Of a DNA stretch of 64,000 bases, positions 47,955-60,404 are shown in pieces. Source of the stretch: Toxonevra muliebris (Eukaryota; Arthropoda; Insecta; Diptera; Pallopteridae); the NCBI GenBank assembly GCA_963691655.1, contig OY829326.1, positions 113,929,388 to 113,993,387 on the forward strand, in the 5' to 3' direction. The notes below the pieces were generated by a model. That model saw only the letters and a list, made by a program, of their open reading frames with translations, had not been told where the DNA came from and did not search any database. Both the position numbers and the translations under genes were made by a program. Positions within the stretch are counted from its first letter, which is position 1. Each line of letters begins with the position of its first letter.

Positions 47955-48790
47955 TTCTTGCAGCTGCTAAGGCTGGGCATTTGCAAAGGAAGCTAGTAAG
48001 TGTTTGCTTGTCGTCAGAGATTCCGCAACTTCTACAGTGTTTGTTGAAAGGTATATGGAGTTACTCTGCATGAGTCCCTATAGGCCAGAGACCTGTAAAG
48101 ACCGAGTTTTTCCCTGTCCGACCAGCTTTGAGTTGATGGCATTAAACGGTAGAGCTGCAATTGTAGCCTGACTGTCCGTGAAATTTGCAACCTTACATTT
48201 TTCTTTAATGTGTTCATAGCTTGACATTTGCAAAAGTTATGTAGCCAAGGGTACATCTATCTCTGTGTGTATTGGCGATTTTTTACAATTTTAGTGCATC
48301 ATGAATTTTTGCCAGAAGGCCAGATAGTAAACAAAGAGTGGTATGTCAATAGGTAGTAGATGTAGTATCACGTTTATGGCATATGCCGGACAAGTTCGTA
48401 AGTTTATATTGGACGTACTATTGCCTCAAACATCCAATGAGTGATGTGGGGACGCAATCCCTACTTTTTACCAAATTCTTTTACACAATTAGTAGGCTAC
48501 GTAAGCTTTCCTGACTCACAACTCCATATTGGATATCGAGTTTGGCTTGGAGTCCAATATAACTCCTAAGTATCTGCTAATTTTAACTGTTGTCTATTGA
48601 GAGTCGGGAGTTTAAAGGTCGGAATTTTGGTTTTAATAGTGAAAAGCATCAGTTCGTTTTTTTTCTGGATTAACCTCAAGGAAATAGCCGTCAGTATTCA
48701 ACCGTTGGCAGAAACTCGAAATTATAACACCATATTGCTCAAATACGGCATTGGCAACCAATCTTAACATGTAGACAATTGTTGATATCG
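47955..48790 (-). pseudogene. R1-like non-LTR retrotransposon RT/RNase H remnant
   Basis: Reading the minus strand from 48790: SSFCQRLNTDGYFLEVNPEK, then YLGVILDSKLDIQYG (post-palm RT motif), AINVILHLLPIDIP (RT connection), then TDSQATIAALPFNAINSKLV (RNase H DSQAA block), and finally HCRSCGISDDKQT with FLCKCPAL, the C-terminal Cys block. The His of this block is replaced by Ser. The blocks lie in different frames with stops between them, so the copy is long dead. Confidence 0.85.
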
Positions 48791-50937
48791 GAATTCAAAC
48801 CATGTATTTTATGAAAACTCACTCAAAACAATACTGCAATAGAACTCACAAAATTCGATATTTGAATACTGAAATTGCATTTACAGAAGTTTCGTAACAT
48901 AATTAAAAATAACTGTAGGTTGAATATGAAATAAAAAAAAAATAAAAAAATAATAATTTGAATCAAATCTCAAAAAATTAATTGGCAATCATAAACCAAT
49001 TTCAATTGCCTTTCTAGTTTTCAGTCTCTCTTTCTCATTTTCTCTCTCTTTAACTCTCCAAACTTCATAAGCAGTCGTAAAGCTTTACATTTGACATTTA
49101 ACAAATGAAAATGACATGTTGCTATGACTTTTTTTTTTTAATAAAATTTACAGAATACCCATTAATTTCAACATAAGAGCTCAAAAAAAAAATCCAATGT
49201 TTATAGTTGATTTAATATATTGAAAATATAATGAAAATATTTCTTTAATTCTATTTGAAAATATAATAAAATTAATATGAAAAAAAAACTTATTATTGCT
49301 GGATTTTTCAATGTCATTCACTTCAACGTTAATAGAAATATGTTTATTTACAGAAAAAACGAATTTTATTTTCTTTGCATTAGACCTTTAGTTAATTTAA
49401 TAATTTCACGTTCAGTTTGTATAAATTTGTATAAAATTCACTTTCAAAACCACGCACTTTGAATATTTTAAAGTTTTAACTTGTTACCAATAACTTTTTC
49501 ACATACCTACTGCAATCACAAATCGAACTGAATATGTTTGTATAAATTTTGGCATATTTGCTATTACATTACTAAAATATATACACACACGCATACGCGC
49601 ACATATATTTCCATACGTGTATGCATTTAAACAAATACACTTAAAGTAAAAGCATAAATTGTATTATTTGCCACATTATCTTATTTTGTTTTCTGTCTAT
49701 AAAAAAATAATAAGGGTTGCTCTCTTATTGACAATTTTAAAATGTTCTTCTTCTGAAGCTCTCACTCTCTCTCTCTCTCTCTATTTTGCACAAAATACTA
49801 TGTGGTGCTCTCAGCTTATAACCTTTTTGTTTTTTTGACATTCATAATTTTCTTCACTTGGTGTTGCTTTTTAGCATTGAACAACCCTGGTACTAAATAA
49901 TTTGCTTGCGTTGAAACTTTTCTTTTGCGGATTAAGTTTAATTTCATAGGCATTATTTTACAACACTCCATCTAGCGGTAAGCTTTTTTACTGTTGCTTA
50001 TGAAAGTGTCATTAGTCGACTTTTTTGTATCCCCTATACTCGCAGCAAGACAATATGCTATACACTGTTGAATACAGATAGAGTAAGGGTAGCAAAAATT
50101 GTAGAGGTTCATGGGAACTAAGTAGAGTTAAATTACTTTGTATTTTTATTTATTAAAAGAAAAATAATGAAATCATCAGATTAAGTTTTGTACTTTCAAA
50201 ACTTTTATTAGAAATGAAAAATATTTTATACCTCCGTAGTTAGTACACAAGTAACGATGCCATTGGCGCCAAAAATTTTTGTAGTCTTCCCAGTTGTAAC
50301 TAAGGCGAACACTGCAACCTATATGAAACAATTCCCCTGTTGTCTACGAGGAAAAATAATTGCCACCATAGATCAGATGCACCTTGGAACATCTCAGATC
50401 TAGATAAAGCCGATTGCGAGAATATTCTGACTGCAGCAACAGAATGACAGCACGTAGGGCTCTGACCTAATAGAATAGACGGACATAAACCAAATTCAAA
50501 CTAGCTACAGCAACATCAACCTTGATGGCATTTCATGGGCACGTTCTCTATTAGGAAAGATTCGCTGACAAAACATTTTTGAACGAGGCGTTCCTTAGAA
50601 TACAAGAACTGATCTCTTGAGAAAAAATTTACGACACAATGTTTACAAAAATTATACTCAGAAATATTTTCAAAATTACTCGTTGATTGGGGCAACGAGC
50701 TCCACTATTATAATCTTTCGATAAATTAATACATTTGGCTGGGCTAAGATTCATTATCCAAGAATCTTTCGGTGATTTTTTAGCGATTTTCTTGCAGGTT
50801 TTCAATGACTCGTCATCTAGAGCAAAGATGTTGGTGGATTTTATGCGGATTTTTTATATTTAATTTGAAACCCGCTGACTTAATTTGAAAAGAGTTGGTA
50901 AACAGAAAAGTGGTATTTCAATTTAGAAACCTAGAGT
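48791..50937. other. AT-rich intergenic DNA
   Basis: Contains A-rich runs (48933-48945), a CT tract (49764-49783), alternating ACAC (49581-49588) and short frames. No gene or element was recognised. Confidence 0.5.
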
Positions 50938-51116
50938 ATAATTATTTGAAGGATGGGACGACCCATAAGTCAGACACTGCAGCATAAAAGATCTACTGTA
51001 CCAAAGCCTTAAGTTATGAAAGAAAGGAAGAAAGAAAGATAAGATATCATACCCTAGACGGGAGCCGAACCCGAAACTCCAGAAACAAGAGTCTGGCACG
51101 CTGCCACCAGACCACA
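50938..51116 (-). mobile_element. tRNA-derived SINE, monomer type 2, single copy
   Basis: On the minus strand are an A box TGGTCTGGTGG (complement of 51104-51114), CCAGACTCTTGTTTCTGGAG as in unit 2 of the 40.4-kb dimer, and a B box GGTTCGGCTCC (complement of 51061-51071). Then come the CTTTCTTTC-rich body and GGCTTTGGTACA, ending in AAATAATTAT. AAACCTAGAGTAT at the tail side and AAACCTAAGATAT at the head side look like an aged target duplication. No type-1 unit precedes it, so type 2 can exist alone. Confidence 0.8.
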
Positions 51117-51499
51117 AAAACCTAAGATATCTCGAAAAAGTTTTATTTTTGATCTGCATATATAATACAGTTTGAAAAAATCCGCGGAAAAGTTTGTTTA
51201 GTTACACAGTGTATTCAATTCAAATTTATAAAAGGATACAAAGTTGTAATAGAACATGAAGCAGCAAAAAATTGTACTAGATGAATTCATATATAAAGTG
51301 AATACACGACATGATAAAGACATCATTGTATAATTTGCTTTCCTTACATCTTCGTACATTTCCAACAAAGAAAAAAATGCAGAAGAAGAAAAACAAGAAA
51401 AAGGGTATAAAACGAAATGAAAAAAATCAAAATCACCCTCAAGGCAATGACATACACCCAATACAAATGTGTACAAATGTCTATGGAGAGAGTTAGAGA

Positions 51500-53914
51500 G
51501 CGAGAGCTAACGCAAGGATACAATCTAAATCAACTAGAAAAAACCACCCACAATTTGAACTCACACAAACACGCGCGCAAACACATACGCACACACATAA
51601 ATAAAATTGAAACACTCACGAGCGCGTAAAACACTGAACGCGCACTCTCTCACATAAACACGGACACACACACACACATACAGAGACAACACAAACACAT
51701 GTATAGCGCCAAAGCATAACAAACCGTAAAGCATTCGACGAAAGGAATCGCGAATCGTTCGCACACCCCACACACAGAGAACAACAACGCTGAGGAGCAA
51801 GGAATGTGGTGCTAATGTTGCTACTGCTACACATAAAGCAAATTTCGATTTATGACCAATACATGGAAAAGTTATATGCACGACGAGAGCGAGAGCAAGC
51901 GCCAACAACAAGAAAAACAGCAGCTATAATGATAGAGACGCAGAAGGATACGGTTAAGGAATTGTCGTATATACACTGGCTATAACAACGACTACGACGA
52001 TAACGGCAGCGGCGATGTTGCTGCTGGTAGAAGCACGGCGGACGGGCAGCGTAAGGAGAGCAACTTGTGGGGGGCCAGGCGCAGTGAAATAAACTTTCGC
52101 AGCAACATTGACAGCAACTTTCAGCCAACATAAATAAAAAAGTTTTTCCATTCCGACGACGACTGCGAAAACGGCGAATGACACGAAATACCGAAAGGAA
52201 AAATCATTTTTTTGAGAACTAACTAAAACGGCTGAAAAAATAATACCACGGTGAAAAAATTGTGAAAATTTAGTGCAAAATATTATAGAAAAATCATTGT
52301 GGACAATTGTAAATGTATGAGAAAAAATAAATATTTTCTTAATGTGCTAAATTGAAAAAGGATAAAAGCAGCAGCCATCGAGCAATCGAACACATTGAAG
52401 TGAAAAAGCAGTAGAAGAAGCACCAAAAAGTATTTTTTTTTTTTTGTCTTTTCTCGACATTGCTGCGAACGAAAAAACGGAAATGGCTGCGATTCCAATG
52501 CGTACAGACTGCGTTGCGAAAATTTGAAAGGGCGGCGGTGGTGTTTGAGACACTACGCGACCTACGGAGGTCTTGTGGAAAAATTTGTACATAAATTGTT
52601 AAAGAAAAATGTGTAATAACTTCTGAAGAAAATATTACATCGTGCATATATAGACTTACGTTTCCATTTCCGTTTCCGTTTTTGTTGTGCTTTTTTTCGG
52701 TCACCCAAAATAAATGGGCGTTGGACGTTGGCTGCTAGCAGGGGCAAGAGGGTTCGAGACAAATTTCAAGCTGTAATTTGAAGGCTGAAGCTAATTTGCT
52801 AACAATTTCAATAAGAAACGATCCTGCTGCTGCATTTTTGCCACAGACGGCAGCGACAACGACTTCTCGATTCCCTACACTAACATTTTTAGGGAGTGTT
52901 TCTCGCAAAAAAGTCTCAATAGTTCGCTCGCTAGCCAGCTCCATCCAGCCATCCAACCAACCAACCAACCAATAAAGCAACTCTGTGTATTGTGTGGTGC
53001 CGCATAGCGCTGCGTGTGTTCGCTCATTCGTACTCGTCTGTCCGTCTGTCGCGCGCGCGGATCGAAACGTCGCGAGTGTAGATATACCAACAAAAAGAAA
53101 GGAGGCAAAAAAAAAAAAAACCAAAGGAAAAACAACGAACAAACGACAAAAACACGAAATAAATGCAAAAAAAAAGAAAAGGAAAGAATAATTTCGTTTC
53201 GAATAGCAGCAGCGGCAGCAGCAATCCCATATGAGAATTATATGTTGTTTTTCTTCTGTACATCCACATGAATGTATATGTGAGTGAGTGAGTGTTTCTA
53301 TTGTTGATGTGTTTGTGTTTGCTGGCTGATGTACGAGAGTGTGAGTGCAAAAGGAAAGCATGCAATGTGAAAAAACAAGTGAATCAAAAACAAAAATACT
53401 GAAACATCAACGAAACGGAAAACAAAAAGCAAAAAAAAAATCAAGCGAAGCGAAGATGTCAGCTTCCTGTATGTGAGATTTTTATATGGAAAACTATTTG
53501 CGAGGGGTGTGAAGCAATAGAAAAAAAATAGAAAAAGAAAACGAAACAAACACACATATGCACACAAATACAAACACAAATAAATATAAAAGTATTTCCA
53601 CTTGAATGGCTAAAGTAAAGTGAAAGGCAAAGAAGTAGAAGCTGAGGAAGAAGAGGAAGAAAAGAAATACAGACACAAAGAAGTGTAGAAAGTAACAAAA
53701 GTGCCGTTATTTTCTAGAAACTAAGGGAGCGCGAGGGTGTGCAAAGGGAACTCTCAGAGTAAAAAAAAATTCGAAGAGGGAGAATCAGAAGTCATAAAAG
53801 CAGGAAGAAGAAGAAGAAGAAGCAGCTGAACCAAATAGAAGTGGCATAATTCGGTGTCAGTGTGTGTGTGTTGTGTGTTTGTGCCTGTGTGTGGAGCAGT
53901 AGCAACGTGGCGAA
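51500..53914 (+). promoter_or_regulatory. Probable 5' flank and 5' UTR of the 53.9 kb gene
   Basis: Upstream of the ATG the DNA is richer in GC and in simple repeats than the surrounding AT-rich sequence. It has CA tracts (51.55-51.70 kb), CCAA repeats (52955-52973), a CGCGCGCG patch (53051-53058), an AGC-rich tract (53203-53222) and GAAGAA runs up to 53.82 kb. The tract just before the start codon, GTGTGTGT then GGAGCAGTAGC, runs to the in-frame TAG at 53900. Such content is typical of long fly 5' UTRs, but no transcription start or upstream splice site can be fixed from sequence alone. A fly Inr match (TCATTC) lies at 53024-53029 without a DPE at the canonical distance. Confidence 0.45.
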
Positions 53915-55056
53915 ATGTCCAAATCGAATGCTGATTTTAGCGCATTCGATTTCAATGATAGTAGCGATAATTCTGATATTGATACGCGTGGACCATATCT
54001 GAGTCGTGCGGGCTTGAGTAATAGCAGCAGTAACAACAATAATAACAACAACAACAGCAACACTAACAACGGCAACAACAACAACAACACTAGCCAGAAT
54101 AACACCAACAACAACCACATTGATCACTCCAGCAGTTCGTCAAGTAGCAGCAGCAGCAGTTGCAGCGAAGATGGCAACGATGATGGTAATTCCAATGATG
54201 ATTCACCACAGCAACAGCAACAACAACAGCTCAATGAAAATGTTAAAGCCAGAAATGGGGGAGGGACAGGATCTTGTTTGCAAGGAGCAGCAACAACAAC
54301 AATTAATAATAATATCAATGCAACTGCGAATAATAACAACAGCAACGGCAACGGCAACAGCAACATTAACGTTAACACTAATAACAACAACAACAGCAAC
54401 TGCGCCAGCAACAACAAAATCATTAACAATGACCACAATCCCTCAGGCAGCACCAACAGCAATGTTGGTGGTGTTGGTGGGGCTACTGTCACAGTAGATG
54501 GTTTGTTAATGGGTTCAAATGTCGGTGGTAGCGGTATTAGTGCTAGTGCTACGACTAATCCAACTTCAAATGCTTTAGAAACGACGAATAGTAATTGTAA
54601 TGTTGCTGGCCTTCTAGACGGTGCTTTAGGTGGTGTTGGCGGAGGTAATAGTGCTGCAATTGGAAGTACTAGTGGTGTTGGTATTGGCGGCAATAGCAGC
54701 AGCAATGCATGCAATGAGCTTGCACGCAGCAGTAGCGCCAGTTTAAGCAACAACAGTCAAACATCCACAAATCATGGTGGCGGCGGTGGTGGTGGCAGTG
54801 TTGGCGGTGGTGGCGGAGGAGGCAGTGGAGGCGGTGGCGGCGGTGGTAGTGGCAGTATATGTGGTGGCAACAATAGCAGCTCACTTAATGACCGCAAGAA
54901 ATATCGCCATCAAAATTATAGTAAAAATATTTATATCGGCACTAAAAATGCTGAAAAATGGGAACACACACGCTCCCGCCTACAATTTAAGAACGATGTG
55001 GAATTTGTTGCGTATCTATTAAATTTAGCCGATAATGATACGGAACGATTGGCAAA
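53915..55056 (+). CDS. First coding exon of a homopolymer-rich, probably nuclear, regulatory protein (name not recognised)
   Basis: The exon gives 380 whole codons plus two bases, with no stop until a consensus donor (GTAAGT at 55057). Residues 1-30 are acidic and Ser-rich with an FDFND motif. Then come poly-Asn (about 40-68), poly-Ser (72-82), an acidic patch (85-97), poly-Gln (99-105), an Asn-rich block (about 128-172), a Gly/Ser/Thr-rich stretch and Gly runs separated by Ser (about 288-315). From about residue 325 the protein changes to a complex, charged segment containing KNIYIGTKNAEKW and VEFVAYLLNLADND, which looks like the start of a folded, conserved domain. The start is the first ATG after an in-frame TAG at 53900-53902 and has G at -3. 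Fly transcription and chromatin regulators often have this composition, but no DNA-binding motif lies in this exon, so the function is inferred. Reading stops at 55060 only because the intron is entered. Confidence 0.88.
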
Positions 55057-55062
55057 GTAAGT
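55057..55062 (+). other. 5' splice site of intron 1
   Basis: The sequence GCAAA|GTAAGT matches the fly donor consensus at every intronic position. Coding potential stops here: the exon frame meets TAA within the donor itself (55058-55060). The exon ends two bases into a codon, so the next exon must begin with the third base of that codon. No matching acceptor with continuing coding sequence was recognised in the remaining 8.9 kb. Confidence 0.85.
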
Positions 55063-56369
55063 ATGATTATCTGGGCTTATCGAGGATTTTGCTAAATGCT
55101 TGGGGGTAATATTAGGGAATAATAAAGGTTTCAGATTACGATCGGATAATTTTTGAATTTCGGTTAACCATTCTTGAATAAAATCATATTAAAGCTTTGG
55201 CCCAACATTCTACTTAAGGTTTGATTACTTCTTTTAAATAAGAAATAAACTCGAATTTTAACTGAAGAATTCACAGAATTTAGTGCTAACTGTACAATGG
55301 CCTCGAGTGATAGAGTTACAGAACCTACCACTGAAAAAACTGTGAAAATTAAGAGCATATTGAGACACCAAATTTCCTGTGAATACACAAATCCTCAGAT
55401 CCGTCGGTTCCATTCCTTAGGAGACAGACTAATCGGAAAACTGAGGAAACTAATGCAGGTGCAGCGAACAGACCTAATAAGGTTCATCAAGAGGACAAGG
55501 TGGTTCAAGGTGGATAGAAGTATGCTGTCATAACTACATAACTAAATATATATCGAAATGGACCAACTTCTGTTCAACATAGACCTTTACTTTTTTCAGC
55601 ACTTTCCTTTAACCTCCCAAGGGTTTGTGCATCATAATCATATTTGGAAACTTGATGTCATGAGGGCTGAAAATAGTTGAAACTGGATCTCAGCATTGTA
55701 ACTTAAGAAGTGGTTTACCACCTATTCGACGACAAATCAGCTTTGCTAACAAATGAAAATGACAAATCATCGTTTTTTTATGTTCACTGGAATCAATAAC
55801 CATTGAAAGGTAGTTTCTCACCAAAACCTTACGATCTGCACCGCTAAAGGGTCCAAGGGATCGTTGCTCATGAATCAAAAAAAAATTTAAAGATCGAAAA
55901 AAATAAAACTGTCCCAATTTCTGGATCCGCTTGTGATCTTCAGACATATCTAAAAAGTAGACTATAATTTTTATTTTTTTTAAGTAGATCTGCCGAAGAT
56001 TTGGAATACTCTCTCAATATTCTTTAGAAGTTTTATGGGTTTTTTGACCTCTAAGTATTTAAGCTGGCTTTTTACTGATGCACCAACTTCATCATCGTTT
56101 TTTTTTTTTGAATGGCATCACACTATGCGACCAATTCGATTTGTTATCTTTGACATCGGTTTTTGACTTCGGATTCAAAAATAGGCGGGGATGTTACTGA
56201 GCAATTCTGCATCACATACTTTTCGTCTTGGAACTGAGTTTGAAAAGCTTAAAAATTAATAAAAAGATAGGATGGATTATCTGGTTCTTGTAAATTTCGA
56301 CTTATTGTAGAGAAAATAAACTGCTAAATTTTTTGCCAACATTATTTGAAATTTTTCCAGCACCAGGTG

Positions 56370-56510
56370 ATTGCCGTAGCTTAGTGGTTAGTGTGGTAGA
56401 CTACTACGAAAAGTGCACGGCATTGCCTATGAGAAAATTTTCACTGCGTCGTTCGGATTCAGCATAAAACTGTAGGTCTCATCCCTGCCTCTTTTATAAT
56501 ATGTATTACT
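56370..56510 (+). mobile_element. tRNA-derived SINE with degenerate head
   Basis: GCCGTAGCTTAGTGGTTAG has an A-box form. The B box is lost. The core CGTTCGGATTCAGCATAAAA CTGTAGGTCTC follows, matching the core that ends unit 1 of the 40.6-kb dimer, and then CATCCCTGCC and an AT-rich tail. It lies in the presumed first intron of the 53.9-kb gene, in sense. Confidence 0.7.
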
Positions 56511-56789
56511 ATATTAAAACAAAAAAACGACATTTTAAAATTAAGATTTTTACCAAGTTAATATAGAAGCGCTTTTTATAAAAAGTTAAAAAAATGCCAC
56601 GAATTTAAAAAATGATGTGTCTGCAGTAGAAGTGAAACTCATAGTAGAAGTGAAACTATGTTGTTTATTTGAAAATTATTAGAAAACATTTATAACAAAT
56701 TCTGTTGAAGTTTTTGCAGTCTTCTTCTCTTTGTTTTCTTTTTGCTTTTCTTCTGTTGGTACTCTCTACCAGGGATGCCAACTAATTTT

Positions 56790-57830
56790 TTCTTTCTCCC
56801 CGTTAGCCCTCGAGAAATTCCCCGATTTTCGATAGAATTCCCCGCATCGATATAATTTCATATTATAACAGCGCGACACGCATTTACCATATAAACATTT
56901 TTCAAATACGAAAAATTACCTAAAATTTACCTCAATGAGTGTTATATTAAGGCGACCCTAAACATTCTCGGTCCAAAACGTAACCAATTTTTACGGGACT
57001 CGTAGATTAATAGAAATGTTCTTTCTGACTCGGAATTCTTTTGGCACATGGAAGATTTCACTTCAAGGGAACCCACTCTCAAAATCGATCGATTGTCCTC
57101 AAGCTTGCACAAAGTGTAATTCTATTGGGTAGTAGTTGCCACACCAAATTTGAAAGAGATGGAGTGTTTCAAGTTACTAGTCGTTCATTTTGATAGATAA
57201 ACACGCCTCAGCCCACTTTTGGATATCAAAGTTCTCAAAGGGGCAGACATGGGTTCTCTTTTGACTCAAATAAAAATGGTAAAAACCTTGTTTTGAGAAA
57301 AACGGATTCTATCGGTTTTTAACATATAAAATATATTTCATCTTCTTTATGATGGCTGATCGTAATTTGTAAGTTTACAGATTAGTCAGCAAGGATTAAG
57401 AGTTATTAATTAGGAGTTGCTGGACTAAGGCATAGCTTTTTGAACGGTCGAAAGGAAAGTCGAAGCGCCGCGCGACTGTTTTGCCCTGACTGACACTCGG
57501 CGCTATAATTGTCTATATCTACGAAAGCACTCCGCGTCTCTCTCTGAAATTTTCACAAAATACTATCGAAATATAATACTTTCAAATAGCACTTCTTTTT
57601 CAAAATCGATTTCTCCAAACCAATAAATCGTAGGGCCACTTAAGAAAAGATGAAGATTTTGAGACCCAAAATACGAAATATTACGTAAGTTAAACGTTTT
57701 ACAATACAGAAAATTTGGCAAAAAATATTCTACAGACTTTTCTGACTAAAAGCTGTACGACTTCAAATTCCCCGCAAAAAACAGCTCATTCCCTGCACCC
57801 AGTAAAATTCCCCGCAAATCGGGGAATTTT
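56790..57830. repeat. Region bounded by AATTCCCCG motifs, ending in a perfect palindrome
   Basis: AATTCCCCG occurs near 56815 and 56838 at the left and near 57777 and 57808 at the right. The right edge is AAAATTCCCCG/CGGGGAATTTT around CAAAT (57804-57830), a perfect 11-bp-stem hairpin. It may be the end of a dispersed element, but the left boundary is not defined. Confidence 0.4.
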
Positions 57831-58310
57831 CCACTTATCATCACCAACACGACTTAATACATGTATGTAACACATAAGAAGAAAGTTCAGTTATATGCAA
57901 TCAAACAAAGACGTCGACTCTCTCACTGAAGCAAATGAGATAAAACTGTGCGAAGTCGACTCTTTGCTTGATTGTATGTAGCCGAATAACAACTGCATAA
58001 CTTCGATTCTTACTGGTTTCGCATGAGTGCAACAAAAACGCGATTTTTCACGTGACCGTTGTTGTTGAAGCTTTTGCACTCATCCACTTATCAGCACAAA
58101 CACGACGTAGTACACGTATATAACACATGAAAATAAAGCAGCTCTCTCACTAAAGCACATGAGATAAAACTGCAAGAATTCGACCCTCTGCATGATTGTA
58201 TGTAGCCAATCACCATATGACCTCGTTCGCTAAACACTAACAACAGCATAAATTCGTTTCTTATTAGTTTCGTATTTAGTGCAACAACAACGTGTTTTCC
58301 GTTGCAAAAT
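57831..58310. repeat. Tandem direct duplication of about 250 bp
   Basis: The order CCACTTATCA, CACGAC, AACACAT, CTCTCTCACT, ATGAGATAAAACTG, TGATTGTATGTAGCC and AGTGCAACAA occurs from about 57831 and again from about 58084. The two units differ at many positions, so the duplication is not recent. Confidence 0.85.
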
Positions 58311-58980
58311 TTTCTATTTACCCTCGCTGAAGAAATTTCACTTAAAAAAAATTAAAAAACTTTTTTAAGATTACTAAAAAATTTAAAAAAAATTTGTAAG
58401 AAAAAACGAAACTGCAAAAAATTTGAATTTAATATGCTATAAAATAAACGAGAAAAAAATAATTAAATTGGTCGATTTTCTGTTAAAAAAACGCCTTAAA
58501 TTAAAGAAGCAAACAGTTTTGTCAGTTAATTAATGAATTAAGCGAGTGAATTAAACAATTTCGAAAAAAAATATTTTGAAACTTAGTAATGTAAGTTTAA
58601 AAATAACGCTCCACTTTCTCCCTCCCCCCTTTTGATCTGCTATTTAATTTTTTGTATATAAACATCAGTTTAATAAAAATTACTTATAGCTACTTCATCC
58701 CCATAATAAGCCCCTCCCCTCTCCTCCTCCCTCTGGCTACGGCCTTGCCGATTATGTTCGTTTTCTTGCGCCAGATGGAAGGAGTTTCGATGAACATGGT
58801 ACTCCAAATGGAGATTAAAACGTCCTTTTCTGAGTGCTTTGATCATATTATCTTTTTAACCTCTACGATCCGAAGGTAAATTAATAAACTTCAGTTACAT
58901 ATATTGGATCATAGTAGTGCAGAAGGGGTGAGGGAATGGGAGGGGATCTGCCTCCCAATTGCTATGAGTAATAAGTAATA

Positions 58981-59007
58981 ATTTCATAATCGGTATGATT
59001 ATGAAAT
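58981..59007. repeat. Perfect 10-bp-stem hairpin
   Basis: ATTTCATAAT and ATTATGAAAT flank CGGTATG. AT-rich; no flanking T run that would suggest a terminator. Confidence 0.6.
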
Positions 59008-60379
59008 GCTTACAATTAAAGTCTTAATAGTAAAAATTAAAAAGTAGAAATTACAAATCTTTAAGTTTTATTCATTTATCATACCGTCTCTGCTTTCAAG
59101 TAATAAAATAATACTTTAATATTATTTCTTTTTGATTTCGCACTGTGTTATTATTGTGCGTTTTTTTATGTATAGAACAAATACAACAATAACATAAATT
59201 AAACAAGTAAAAGAAAGCAAAGAAACAAAAAATGAACAAATGATTGAAAGAAAAATATGAAAAACGCAAATTCATGCGCGAATGAATCGTCGCACCACAA
59301 TAAAAAAAAAACAGCAACAACAACACGAAATCGTCGCTGCGGTCGCGACACAAAAGCATCGCGTTTTTTATTTCTGCTTTGCTTTGTATTTTGCTTGCAT
59401 TGATGATATGTGATGCCGTGTCAGCGGAAGCGGAAATAAAAATACAAACACAGCAAAATGAAACGCAACGAAAAACAGCAGCAGCAGTAGCAGCAGCAGC
59501 ACTTGCTATTTGCTGTTATTGCCGCCACGTTCGTGAGACTTTAATGGCAAGGATTCTTGCTACGTTCGGTCGGTTTCCTTTTTGGCAAAACGAAAAACTC
59601 ACATGAATTACCAAAGGTACCATGGGGCAAATGCATTGAATGCACTCACATAAATATATGTACATACGCACACTTGTGCATTACAACGAGATTACTTCAC
59701 ATGAATATATCAAACAGAAACAAATGCTAAAATGTTAATCGACGAGTATGTAGTATAGGAGTAGTTCATTTGTGGGGTGGGGGAGGGTCAAACTTTACGT
59801 AAATGCATACTAGAGAAAATCACACACAATACACAATACCACGAACAATAACCAACAACAGCAGCAGTAACAGCAGCAGCAGCAACAATAAGTAGTAACA
59901 ACATAAATCGAAATTGCAACTTTAGCATTTCATGCATGCATATGAGGACTCTCGCAGTGCATTTTTGTCTACACCCAACCCCTTAAACTTCCGTTAATCT
60001 TCCTCCCATTTTGACCGCACTCACTATATGTGTGTATATGTATGTGTGTATGTATTATATTCGCTACTAGTCGCTACTGCTACTTCTGATGATGATGATT
60101 ATGCTTTAGGAGTAACGTTGGCGGTTTTAATGGGTGGCATTGGGGCGAACTAACCAAGTCAGCCCGATAGCCAGCAGTTCGCTTCGCAGCGCATAAATAG
60201 CGCAATTGCACACACAGAACATTTCTACTTTTAGAGGGGAGAGCAAAAACATTGAATGAGAAATTTTTTTTGAATTGATGCCACGATGTAATATTTTTGT
60301 GTGGTTGTTATCGCTCTTGCACCAGTATATTCGTATACATACTTAGCTGTTTACATCTTGTTGTTGGATGTAGAGTAAA

Positions 60380-60404
60380 ACACACACACACACACACACA
60401 CACA
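60380..60404. repeat. (CA)n microsatellite
   Basis: Uninterrupted CA repeats of about 12 units. Confidence 0.95.

Noticed and set aside
52735..53361. 208-codon minus-strand frame upstream of the host gene
   Set aside because: It is antisense to the leader region and composed of Phe/Cys/Thr runs that arise from complementing AAG and CA repeats. It has no motif or start context.
54124..54753. 209-codon Leu-rich minus-strand frame inside the coding exon
   Set aside because: It is the antisense of CAG/AAC/GGT codons, hence poly-Leu and poly-Val. The plus frame is longer, has a start after an in-frame stop, and ends at a donor.
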